Assembly (NCBI RefSeq): GCF_001722335.1
Contig: NZ_MIHA01000036.1
Coordinates: 1 to 26,504, forward strand
Reading direction: 5' to 3'
Length of the DNA stretch: 26,504 nt
Origin: Mycolicibacterium flavescens
GTDB taxonomy: Bacteria > Actinomycetota > Actinomycetes > Mycobacteriales > Mycobacteriaceae
Part shown: positions 1 through 8,438 of the stretch, piece after piece
Numbering within the stretch: the first letter of the stretch is position 1
Layout: the number at the start of each line of letters is the position of its first letter
The notes under the pieces: generated by a model
Databases searched by the model: none
Told to the model about the DNA's origin: nothing
What the model saw: the letters and a program-made list of their open reading frames with translations, nothing else
Position numbers and translations under genes: made by a program

Positions 1-1
1 C

Positions 2-3000
2 CCGCCGCGGCGGCCACCTCCGCCGCGGATCAGCCGCGGCCCCGCGCCGCGCCGGCGCGCCGGCCGTGAGGAACTGTCCGATGCCGCGGTGGTGTCGCGG
101 TCCTGGGGCATGGCGGTGGCCACGCTGGTCAGCCGGCTCACCGGCTTCGCCCGCATCGTGCTGCTGGCGACGATTCTCGGTGCGGCGCTGTCGAGCGCGT
201 TCTCGGTGGCCTACCAGCTGCCGAACCTGATCGCGGCGCTGGTGCTCGAGGCGACGTTCACCGCGATCTTCGTGCCGGTACTCGCCCGCGCCGAACGCGA
301 CGACCCCGACGGCGGAACGGCGTTCGTGCGGCGGCTGGTCACGCTGGCCGCGACGCTGCTGCTGCTGACCACCGCGTTCTCGGTGGCCTCGGCGCCGCTG
401 CTGGTCGACCTGATGCTCGGCGCCGACCCGGAGGTCAACCGCGATCTCACCACCGCGTTCGCGTATCTGCTGCTGCCCCAGGTGCTTTTCTACGGGCTGT
501 CGTCGGTGTTCATGGCGATCCTGAACACCCGCAACGTGTTCGGGCCGCCGGCCTGGGCGCCGGTGTGCAACAACGTCGTCGCGCTGATCACGCTCGGGCT
601 GTATCTGATTGTGCCCGGCGAACTCTCGGTGGACCCGGTGCAGATGGGCAACGCCAAGCTGCTGGTGCTCGGCATCGGGATGACGATGGGCACGGTCACC
701 CAGGTGCTGGTGCTGCTGGTGGCGATCCGGCGCGAGCGCGTCAGCCTGCGGCCGTTGTGGGGCATCGACGACCGGATGAAGCAGTTCGGCGCGATGGCCG
801 CGGCGATGGTCCTCTACGTGCTGATCAGCCAGGTCGGTCTGATCGTCGGCAACCGGATCGCCAGCGGCGCAGCGGCCTCCGGGCCCGCGATCTACAACTA
901 CACCTGGCTGGTGCTGCAGCTGCCGTTCGGGATGATCGGCGTGACGGTGCTGACGGTGGTGATGCCGCGGCTGAGCCGCAACGTCGCCGCCAACGACCAG
1001 CGCGCCGTGCTCGCCGACCTCTCGCTGGCGATCCGGCTCACCATGGTGACGCTCATCCCGATCGCCGCGATGATGACCGTCGGCGGCCCGGCGATCGGCA
1101 GCGCGCTGTTCGCCTACGGCAACTTCGGCGAGGTCGACGCCAACTACCTCGGCATGGCGATCACCCTGTCGGCGTTCACTCTCATCCCGTATGCGCTTGT
1201 GCTGCTGCAACTTCGGGTGTTCTACGCACGACAACAGCCGTGGACCCCGATCCTGCTGATCGTCGTGATCACCACGGTCAAGATCATCGCCTCGCTGATC
1301 GCGCCGCATCTGACCGACGACCCCGACCTGGTGGCCGGCTACCTCGGCACCGCCAACGGGCTGGGCTTTCTGGCCGGCGCGACGGTCGGCTACTTCCTGC
1401 TGCGCACCAACCTCGACCCGCCCGGGGGGCGGCTGGTCAGTCTTCAGGTGGTGCGCACCATCCTGGTCACCATCGCGGCGTCGCTGCTGGCGGGCATGCT
1501 CGGCCACGCCTGCGATCAGCTGCTGGGCCTGGAGTCGCTCACCGAAGGTTGGGGCGGCGCCGGATCCCTGCTGCGCCTGGCGGTGCTCGGGTTGATCATG
1601 GTGCCGATCATCGCGGCGGTGATGCTGGCCGCGAAGGTGCCTGATGCGCAGGCCGCAGCGGCCGCCGTCCGACGCCGGTTGGGTGGCCGGGGAGCACCGC
1701 CCGAACCGGTAGCCGCGCCGGTCTCCGCCCGCGCCGACCGGCCACGGGGCAGAGGCCCGCTCCCGTACCCTGAACACAGCAATTCGTCCCTGGCGGGCGG
1801 GCGGCACGCCGCGCCGACCGTCCGGCGGGGGCCACCCGGTCCCGTTGCCGGGGACCCGAGGGGGAAAGGACCAGCGGTGAGCGACAACTCCGCAGGCGGC
1901 TCCGCGGCCGGTCCCGACAGCACTGCGACCGCCAAGTTCTCCGTGCCACCGACCGACACCGCCGAGGTGGCGGCCGACGATTTCCAGCCCGACGTGCCCG
2001 ACCCCGGCCCGAGCGCCGAGACCACCGAATTCCGGGCCGAGAACGGCACCGAGCGCATCCCGCAGTCGGGCCGTCCGCCGTCGGACTACGGCGGCGACCC
2101 CACCCGCGAACCGCTGGCGTTCGACCCGCCCCGGGAGCCGGCCATCGAAGCGGCCACCTCCGACGAGGACGTGCACCTGATCCCCGGCGCCGTCATCGGC
2201 AACGGGCGCTACCGGCTGCTGGTGTTCCACGGCGGCCCGCCCACCCTGCAGTTCTGGCAGGCGCTCGACGTCGCCCTCGACCGGCAGGTCGCGCTGACGT
2301 TCGTCGACCCCGACAACACCCTGTCCGACGGGGCGCTGCGCGACATCCTCGAGCGCACGATGAAGCTCAGCCGCCTCGACATGCCCGGCGTCGCGCGGGT
2401 GCTCGACGTGGTGAACATCGGCTCCGGCGGGCTGATCGTCTCGGAGTGGATCCGCGGCGGGTCGCTGGCCGAGGTCGCCGAGACCTCGCCGTCGCCGATC
2501 GGCGGCGCCAGGGCGATCCAGTCGCTGGCCGCGGCGGCCGAGGCCGCGCACCGCGCCGGGGTGGCCTTGTCGATCGACCATCCCAGCCGGGTGCGGGTCA
2601 GCATCGAAGGCGACGTGGCGCTGGCGTTCCCGGGCACGTTGGCCGGCGCGACCCCCGAGGACGACATCCGCGGGATCGGCGCGGCGCTGTACGCGCTGCT
2701 GATCAACCGCTGGCCGCTGCCCGAGCACGGGGTGCGCAGCGGGTTGGCGCCCGCCGACCTCGACCCGGCCGGGCAGCCCGTCGAACCGCGCGCCGTCGAC
2801 CGCCACATCCCGTTCCAGATCTCGGCGGCGGCCGCCCGCGCCGTGCAGGAGGGCGGCGGTATCCGCAGCGCGCCGACGCTGCTCAACCTGCTGCAGCAGG
2901 CCACCGCGATCGCCGACCGCACCGAACTGATCTCCCCGGTCGACGAGCCCGGCCCCTCCCCCGACGCCGCGACCACCGACAGCGATCCCGAGGACCAGGC

Positions 3001-3634
3001 GCGGCGACGCCGGGCGTTGATGATCGGGCTCGGCGTCGGCGGCGCGATCATCGTGGTCGCGCTGGTGGTGCTGGCGACCGTGCTCAGCAACATCTTCGGT
3101 GACGTCGGCGACGGCCTCGGCGGTGACCGGCTCGGGCTCAACGACCCGACCACCTCCGAATCCGCCGACAGCGGCGCAGCAGGCAATGCGGTGAAACCCG
3201 TTGCGGTGACGGTGTTCTCACCGGAAGGCGAGGCCGACGCGCCTTCGCTGGCCGGCCTGGCGATCGACGGTGACACGACGACGGTGTGGCCGATCGACAC
3301 CTACACCGACCCGGTGCCGTTCCCGAACTTCAAGAACGGTGTCGGGCTGATCCTGCAGCTTCCGCAGCCCACCACGGTCGGCGAGGTCGACATCGACCTC
3401 AACAGCACCGGCACCCAGGTGGAGCTCCGTTCGGCGCAGAGTGCGAGCCCGTCGTCGCTGACCGACACCACCGTGCTCACACCGGCCACTGCCCTGCAGC
3501 CCGGGGAGAACACGATCAAGGTGGACGGCGCCTCGCCGACGTCGTACCTGCTGGTCTGGGTGTCCACCCTGGGTCAGGTCGACGGCGAGAGCCGCTCCGA
3601 CATCGCCGAGATCACGGTCCGCTCGGCGTCCTGA
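2..3634 (+). CDS. murJ: MurJ (MviN) lipid II flippase with C-terminal pseudokinase and extracellular domain; 5' end probably outside the window
   Basis: Predicted to move lipid-linked peptidoglycan precursor across the inner membrane. Counting from the GTG at 89: a multi-spanning MVF-family region at about residues 1-530, a low-complexity Pro/Gly/Ala linker at 540-690, a kinase-like fold at about 700-935, one membrane helix at about 973-998 after an Arg cluster, and an outside domain at 1034-1181. The kinase-like part looks inactive: the HRD and DFG positions read SID (about 827) and AFP (about 846). In mycobacteria this pseudokinase is known to be phosphorylated by PknB and bound by the FHA protein FhaA. 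The frame has no stop back to base 2. The only start codons in it are GTG at 89 and 92, neither with a well-spaced ribosome site, and similarity to M. tuberculosis MviN (recalled) seems to continue upstream. The entry is therefore opened as 5'-partial; a start at 89 remains possible. Confidence 0.93.
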   Translation, partial: PPRRPPPPRISRGPAPRRRAGREELSDAAVVSRSWGMAVATLVSRLTGFARIVLLATILGAALSSAFSVAYQLPNLIAALVLEATFTAIFVPVLARAERDDPDGGTAFVRRLVTLAATLLLLTTAFSVASAPLLVDLMLGADPEVNRDLTTAFAYLLLPQVLFYGLSSVFMAILNTRNVFGPPAWAPVCNNVVALITLGLYLIVPGELSVDPVQMGNAKLLVLGIGMTMGTVTQVLVLLVAIRRERVSLRPLWGIDDRMKQFGAMAAAMVLYVLISQVGLIVGNRIASGAAASGPAIYNYTWLVLQLPFGMIGVTVLTVVMPRLSRNVAANDQRAVLADLSLAIRLTMVTLIPIAAMMTVGGPAIGSALFAYGNFGEVDANYLGMAITLSAFTLIPYALVLLQLRVFYARQQPWTPILLIVVITTVKIIASLIAPHLTDDPDLVAGYLGTANGLGFLAGATVGYFLLRTNLDPPGGRLVSLQVVRTILVTIAASLLAGMLGHACDQLLGLESLTEGWGGAGSLLRLAVLGLIMVPIIAAVMLAAKVPDAQAAAAAVRRRLGGRGAPPEPVAAPVSARADRPRGRGPLPYPEHSNSSLAGGRHAAPTVRRGPPGPVAGDPRGKGPAVSDNSAGGSAAGPDSTATAKFSVPPTDTAEVAADDFQPDVPDPGPSAETTEFRAENGTERIPQSGRPPSDYGGDPTREPLAFDPPREPAIEAATSDEDVHLIPGAVIGNGRYRLLVFHGGPPTLQFWQALDVALDRQVALTFVDPDNTLSDGALRDILERTMKLSRLDMPGVARVLDVVNIGSGGLIVSEWIRGGSLAEVAETSPSPIGGARAIQSLAAAAEAAHRAGVALSIDHPSRVRVSIEGDVALAFPGTLAGATPEDDIRGIGAALYALLINRWPLPEHGVRSGLAPADLDPAGQPVEPRAVDRHIPFQISAAAARAVQEGGGIRSAPTLLNLLQQATAIADRTELISPVDEPGPSPDAATTDSDPEDQARRRRALMIGLGVGGAIIVVALVVLATVLSNIFGDVGDGLGGDRLGLNDPTTSESADSGAAGNAVKPVAVTVFSPEGEADAPSLAGLAIDGDTTTVWPIDTYTDPVPFPNFKNGVGLILQLPQPTTVGEVDIDLNSTGTQVELRSAQSASPSSLTDTTVLTPATALQPGENTIKVDGASPTSYLLVWVSTLGQVDGESRSDIAEITVRSAS

Positions 3635-3749
3635 GCGCCGGGCGCATTCCCGGTCACGATTCAGCCTCAACTGTCGCGCAGCGCGGATCTATCCCCAGCC
3701 GAACAAAGATGTGTCGGGAACCCCCGCCGGGGCCGTTTAGTGTTCGGCT

Positions 3750-4319
3750 GTGGGGACGTTCGGGGCAGGCCGGCAACGCAGCGACGCCGAGTTGCTGGCC
3801 GCGCACGTCGCCGGCGACCCGTACGCGTTCGAGGAACTGTTCTACCGCCACCAGCGCCAGCTGTACCGGCTGGCCAGGATGACCAGCCACCACCCCGAGG
3901 ACGCCGCCGACGCGCTGCAGGACGCGATGCTAAAGGCGCACCGGCGCGCACCGGCGTTCCGCCACGACGCCGCGGTCAGCAGCTGGCTGTACCGCATCGT
4001 GGTCAACGCATGTCTGGACCGGTTGCGCCGCAACAAGATCCGGCCCACCGAGGCACTGCCCGACGACGTCGGCCACGTCGGTGACCCGACGCCGCGGGTG
4101 GACACCGCGATCGTCGTGGAGCGGGCGTTGATGCGGTTGCCGGTCGAACAGCGCGCCGCGGTGGTGGCCGTCGACATGCAGGGCTACTCGGTGGCCGAGA
4201 CCGCACGCATGCTCGGCGTGCCCGAGGGAACCGTCAAGAGCCGCTGCTCACGCGCCAGGGCCAAGCTGGCCGAGGTCCTCGAACACTTCGACGCGGGCGC
4301 GGCAGCCGCCAGGGAGTGA
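3750..4319 (+). CDS. sigM: ECF RNA polymerase sigma factor SigM
   Basis: Group IV sigma factor of 189 residues. The sigma-2 region is at about 11-95 (SDAELLAAHVAGD, then the DALQDAMLKAHR stretch and SSWLYRIVVNACLDRLRR). The sigma-4 region is at about 124-175, with helix-turn-helix SVAETARMLGVPEGTVKSR. The GTG at 3750 is the first start after an in-frame TAG at 3738-3740, so the start is fixed to this region. No Shine-Dalgarno precedes it, so leaderless translation is likely. The gene follows murJ after 115 bases and is followed by its anti-sigma gene. In mycobacteria SigM controls a small regulon including secreted ESX-related proteins; that role is from family knowledge and is not visible here. 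Confidence 0.93.
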   Translation: MGTFGAGRQRSDAELLAAHVAGDPYAFEELFYRHQRQLYRLARMTSHHPEDAADALQDAMLKAHRRAPAFRHDAAVSSWLYRIVVNACLDRLRRNKIRPTEALPDDVGHVGDPTPRVDTAIVVERALMRLPVEQRAAVVAVDMQGYSVAETARMLGVPEGTVKSRCSRARAKLAEVLEHFDAGAAAARE

Positions 4320-4376
4320 GCGGAACCGCGGCCGCCTCCCCGGCGTCTAACGTCTCGTGGTGGAGACTGGCTGACG

Positions 4377-4715
4377 ATGGACGAGCCCGAGAACCCCGCG
4401 ACCGACCGGGTGCGCCGCGAGCTGGCCCGGCTCGCGCGCGATGAATCGTCGGCCGAGGAGGTCCCGCCCGATGTCAGCGCACGGATCGGTGCCGCGCTGC
4501 GCCACGCCCCCGCCCACACCGCGCGGGTGCCGCTGAGCCGGGCCCGGGTGATGGCGCTGGTCGTGGGTCTGATCGCGGTCGTGGCGGCGGCGGTGATCGG
4601 GACCGCCGTACTCGCCCGCAAACCGCAGTCCCCGTTCTCCGACCACGGCCCCACCGCCGAACACATCACCGTGAGCCGCACCTCCGCCACTCCGGGACAG
4701 TCGGCGCGGCCCTGA
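4377..4715 (+). CDS. rsmA: Membrane anti-sigma-M factor (RsmA)
   Basis: A 112-residue protein with a charged cytoplasmic N-terminus (1-57), one strong membrane helix at about 58-80 (MALVVGLIAVVAAAVIG), and a short outside tail rich in Ser/Thr/Pro. It starts 57 bases after the sigM stop, with GGAG 11 bases before the ATG. Size, topology and position match the mycobacterial anti-SigM protein (Rv3912 in M. tuberculosis). It should hold SigM at the membrane until a signal triggers release. No HxxxCxxC zinc motif is present, so it is not a ZAS-type redox anti-sigma. The name rests mainly on synteny because the sequence is poorly conserved. It is unrelated to the 16S rRNA methyltransferase that shares the symbol. 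Confidence 0.8.
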   Translation: MDEPENPATDRVRRELARLARDESSAEEVPPDVSARIGAALRHAPAHTARVPLSRARVMALVVGLIAVVAAAVIGTAVLARKPQSPFSDHGPTAEHITVSRTSATPGQSARP

Positions 4716-4749
4716 CCGCACCGCCGTAGGCTCTGCAGGGGAAATCGGC

Positions 4750-4777
4750 GGGAACAGTCCGGCCTACCCTGGTGTTG
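4750..4777 (+). promoter_or_regulatory. SigH/SigR-type promoter of trxB-trxA
   Basis: The -35 element GGGAAC (4750-4755) is separated by exactly 18 bases from GTTG (4774-4777). This is the architecture recognised by the oxidative-stress ECF factors SigH (mycobacteria) and SigR (Streptomyces), whose known targets include thioredoxin reductase genes. A transcript starting about 7 bases downstream would give trxB a leader of roughly 30 bases that carries its ribosome site. The position rules out a trxB start at 4772. Confidence 0.65.
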
Positions 4778-4813
4778 GAATCCGTGCCGCCTGGATGCGG
4801 CAGAAAGGCGCTC

Positions 4814-5785
<972 letters not shown>

Positions 5786-5798
5786 TAGGAGTACTGAC

Positions 5799-6140
5799 AT
5801 GACTGCAGGATCGACCGGATCCGCCACGGTCGCCGTCACCGACGACTCGTTCTCCGACGATGTGCTCTCCAGCAGCACACCGGTGCTGGTGGATTTCTGG
5901 GCCACCTGGTGCGGGCCGTGCAAGATGATCGCCCCGGTGCTCGAGGAGATCGCTTCCGAGAAGGCCGGCGAGCTGACCGTCGCCAAGATCGACGTCGACG
6001 CCAACCCGGCCACCGCCCGCGATTTCCAGGTGGTGTCGATCCCGACGCTGATCGTGTTCAAGGACGGCTCCCCGGTGAAGCGGATCGTCGGGGCGAAAGG
6101 CAAGGCCGCGCTGCTGCGCGAGCTCGCTGACGTGGTCTAA
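5799..6140 (+). CDS. trxA: Thioredoxin
   Basis: A 113-residue thioredoxin with the active site WCGPC (Cys38, Cys41) and the cis-proline segment VSIPTLIVFKDG that completes the fold. It carries electrons from TrxB to disulfide substrates such as ribonucleotide reductase and peroxiredoxins. The ATG at 5799 has AGGAG (5787-5791) seven bases upstream. An in-frame ATG at 5760 lies inside the trxB end and would add 13 unneeded residues, so it is not used. It likely forms a two-gene unit with trxB, pairing the enzyme with its substrate under one oxidative-stress promoter. Confidence 0.96.
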   Translation: MTAGSTGSATVAVTDDSFSDDVLSSSTPVLVDFWATWCGPCKMIAPVLEEIASEKAGELTVAKIDVDANPATARDFQVVSIPTLIVFKDGSPVKRIVGAKGKAALLRELADVV

Positions 6141-6157
6141 CGCCGTAATCCGGTGGA

Positions 6158-6199
6158 CAGACACCGGCCTGGGGTTTTCTTGATTCCGCCGGGTGTCTG
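6158..6199. repeat. 8-bp inverted repeat between trxA and cwlM
   Basis: CAGACACC (6158-6165) and its exact complement GGTGTCTG (6192-6199) are separated by 26 bases, within the 131-base trxA-cwlM gap. The enclosed stretch contains GGGGTTTTCTTG. It could be a weak long-loop transcription end for trxA or an operator for cwlM. There is no T-run after the second arm, so a classical terminator is unlikely. Confidence 0.4.
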
Positions 6200-6271
6200 A
6201 GACAATCGTGCCAGCCCGTCAACCTGGCCAGCGCCTTTGCGCAGCTGCCAACCGTGACCGAAAGGCCGCAT

Positions 6272-7468
6272 ATGTCCAGTCTGCGTCGCGGTGACCGCGG
6301 ATCTGCGGTCACCGAGATCCGGGCTGCGTTGTCCGCGCTGGGCATGACCGACAGCGCCGACGAGGAGATCACCACCGGCAAGCACGTGGCGCTCGACGTG
6401 TTCGACGACGAACTCGACCACGCGGTCCGCGCGTTTCAGCAGCACCGCGGGCTTCTGGTCGACGGCATCGTCGGCGAGGCGACGTACCGGGCACTCAAAG
6501 AGGCGTCGTACCGCCTGGGTGCCCGCACCCTCAGCCATCAGTTCGGTGCGCCGATGTTCGGCGACGACGTCGCCACCCTTCAGGCCCGGCTGCAGGACCT
6601 CGGGTTCTACACCGGGCTCGTCGACGGGCACTTCGGCCTGACCACCCACAACGCGTTGATGTCGTACCAGCGCGAGTACGGCCTGTACCCCGACGGGATC
6701 TGCGGACCGGAGACGTTGCGGTCCTTGTACTTTCTGGGTTCGCGCGTCACCGGCGGCTCACCGCACGCGATCCGCGAAGAGGAACTGGTGCGCCGCTCCG
6801 GACCGCGCCTGTCGGGTAAGCGCATCATCATCGATCCGGGCCGCGGCGGTGACGACCACGGGCTGATCACGCAGGGTCCCGGCGGGCCGATCAGCGAGTC
6901 GGACATCCTGTGGGACTTGGCCAGTCGGCTCGAGGGCCGGATGACCGCGATCGGCATGGAGACCTTCCTGTCGCGCCCGGCCAACCGCGCGCCGTCGGAC
7001 GCCGAACGCGCTGCCACCGCCAACGCCGTCGGCGCCGACCTGATGATCAGCCTGCGCTGCGCCACCCAGTCGAGCCCGTCGGCCAACGGCGTCGCCTCGT
7101 TCCATTTCGGCAACTCGCACGGCTCCGTGTCCACCATCGGCCGCAATCTGGCGGATTTCATCCAACGAGAAGTGGTGGCGCGCACCGGCTTACGGGACTG
7201 CCGCACCCATGGACGCACCTGGGACCTGCTGCGGCTGACCCGGATGCCGACCGTGCAGGTCGACGTCGGGTACATCACCAATCCGCGCGACCGCGGCATG
7301 CTGGTGTCCACCCAGGCGCGCGACGCGATCGCCGAGGGCATGCTCGCCGCAGTCAAGCGGCTCTACCTGCTCGGCAAGAACGACCGTCCCACCGGAACGT
7401 TCACGTTCGCCGAACTGCTTGCCCACGAACTGTCGGTCGAACAGGCCGGCCGGGTCAGCCCCAGCTAG
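6272..7468 (+). CDS. cwlM: CwlM, amidase-like regulator of peptidoglycan synthesis, catalytically dead
   Basis: A 398-residue protein with two peptidoglycan-binding repeats (about 4-75 and 90-155) and an Amidase_3 fold (about 180-365). The zinc and catalytic positions are altered: the usual DPGHGG reads DPGRGG (Arg191), the SLHAN-type histidine is Arg262 in SLRCA, and the VE.GF glutamate is Asp331 in VDVGYITN. It should not cut peptidoglycan. In mycobacteria CwlM is a PknB substrate that, once phosphorylated, stimulates MurA, and it also binds FhaA and MurJ. The phosphosite region is intact as RPTGTFTF with Thr374, 376 and 378. The ATG at 6272 is preferred over the GTG at 6254 because GAAAGG sits 8 bases upstream and because it reproduces the M. 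smegmatis numbering (Thr374). Confidence 0.95.
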   Translation: MSSLRRGDRGSAVTEIRAALSALGMTDSADEEITTGKHVALDVFDDELDHAVRAFQQHRGLLVDGIVGEATYRALKEASYRLGARTLSHQFGAPMFGDDVATLQARLQDLGFYTGLVDGHFGLTTHNALMSYQREYGLYPDGICGPETLRSLYFLGSRVTGGSPHAIREEELVRRSGPRLSGKRIIIDPGRGGDDHGLITQGPGGPISESDILWDLASRLEGRMTAIGMETFLSRPANRAPSDAERAATANAVGADLMISLRCATQSSPSANGVASFHFGNSHGSVSTIGRNLADFIQREVVARTGLRDCRTHGRTWDLLRLTRMPTVQVDVGYITNPRDRGMLVSTQARDAIAEGMLAAVKRLYLLGKNDRPTGTFTFAELLAHELSVEQAGRVSPS

Positions 7469-8220
7469 CCACGCGGATCAGCGCCGGCACCGACCGGCAC
7501 CTGCGCGCTCTCCAGCAGCCGCTCCAACGCCGCCTCGACGTCGGCCTTCCAGCCCAGGCCCTGTTCGAGTTCGAGCCGCAGCCGCGGGAAGTACCGGTGT
7601 TCGGAGACCACGACGAAACCGGCGTCGCGGAGCAGGTCCGCGTCCAGCACGCACTGTTCGACCGAGCAGTCCCCCAGCACTTCCAGCACCGGACGCAGCT
7701 CCGGGGTCTGCACGCCGGGCTCGAACAATTCGGCGACCTCGGCGGTGTGCCCGAACGCCTCCAGGGCGCGGGCCCCGCGTCGGACCAGATCGCCGGCCAC
7801 CGCCGCGATCAATGTACGCGACAGGCCGTGGGCGTCCTCTCCGGATTCCACACCGAGTGACGTCAACAGCACGGCGTCCGCGCTGACCGGTCCGGTCGGG
7901 AACTGCTGTGCGCGCGGCACCGCGCCCGGTGGTGCGTAGAACGCGTACCCGAGGCAGGCCTCGTCGCCGGTCAACGCCGCGAACCCGTCCTCGGTGTCGG
8001 CGCCGGTGCACTGCACGGCGAGTTGACCACACGACCCCCACTCGAGCATGACCATCGACAGCCACGCTTCCTTCTCGAACTCGGGGTCCGACAGGTGCTC
8101 GGGGCGGTCGCGGTCACGGCGCAGTGCGAGCGGATCGACCTCCCAGTACACACATCGGCGGGCGTGCTTGGGCAGCTGCTCGAACGCCTCGAGCCGCATG
8201 GGCGTGATGCGTGCCGACAC
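7465..8220 (-). CDS. GNAT-like N-acetyltransferase of unknown substrate
   Basis: A 251-residue protein syntenic with M. tuberculosis Rv3916c, of unknown function. The central part (about 85-170) looks like a GNAT core: a strand reading LGYAFYAPPG, a strand ADAVLLTSLGV, then a helix with a degenerate acetyl-CoA loop (EDAHGLSRTLIAAV). The C-terminal portion has a pattern typical of a second, decayed GNAT half (DAGFVVVSEHRYFPRLRLEL). The GTG at 8220 is chosen because GGGGAG lies four bases upstream; an ATG at 8199 would give 244 residues, the length recalled for Rv3916c, but has no ribosome site. The stop codon overlaps that of cwlM. Assignment as an acetyltransferase is moderate; the substrate is unknown. 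Confidence 0.72.
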   Translation of the reverse strand: MSARITPMRLEAFEQLPKHARRCVYWEVDPLALRRDRDRPEHLSDPEFEKEAWLSMVMLEWGSCGQLAVQCTGADTEDGFAALTGDEACLGYAFYAPPGAVPRAQQFPTGPVSADAVLLTSLGVESGEDAHGLSRTLIAAVAGDLVRRGARALEAFGHTAEVAELFEPGVQTPELRPVLEVLGDCSVEQCVLDADLLRDAGFVVVSEHRYFPRLRLELEQGLGWKADVEAALERLLESAQVPVGAGADPRG

Positions 8221-8438
8221 TAGACTCCCCGAGTTCCACGCGGTGCGGAGGTGCACAGCTGCCACTCCAGGATAGAAGGGTCCGGCCGCGGCGGCCCGGT
8301 TTCGGCGGCGGCACCGCAGCGCCGACCGTCGAAAACCGAAACACATTGCCTCACAACGAAACTCCTCCGAGAAGCGCCCGGCATGCCCGCTGCCGACCCG
8401 CGTCGTGTCACAGTGACGTAATTACCTGGTGTGGTAGG

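Noticed and set aside
81..83. ATG at 81 with GAGGA eight bases upstream, a possible gene start.
   Set aside because: It is out of frame with MurJ and leads to a Trp/Arg-rich nonsense translation.
2209..3300. Long minus-strand open frame opposite the MurJ pseudokinase region.
   Set aside because: The composition is low-complexity Ser/Pro/Ala from reversed high-GC codons; the plus frame is the conserved protein.
3638..3653. CCGGG-cgcatt-CCCGG hairpin after murJ as a terminator.
   Set aside because: The stem is only five base pairs and is not followed by a T-run; weak even for a mycobacterial terminator.
3716..3740. ECF-like promoter GGGAAC ... CCGTTTAG just before sigM, suggesting autoregulation.
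   Set aside because: The spacer to GTT is about 13 bases (or 20 to the next GTT), outside the 16-18 usual for ECF sigma factors; a SigM consensus cannot be confirmed from one site.
8407..8417. GTCAC-A-GTGAC dyad just downstream of parB.
   Set aside because: It is short and common by chance in this composition, with no visible promoter attached; noted only as a possible operator.
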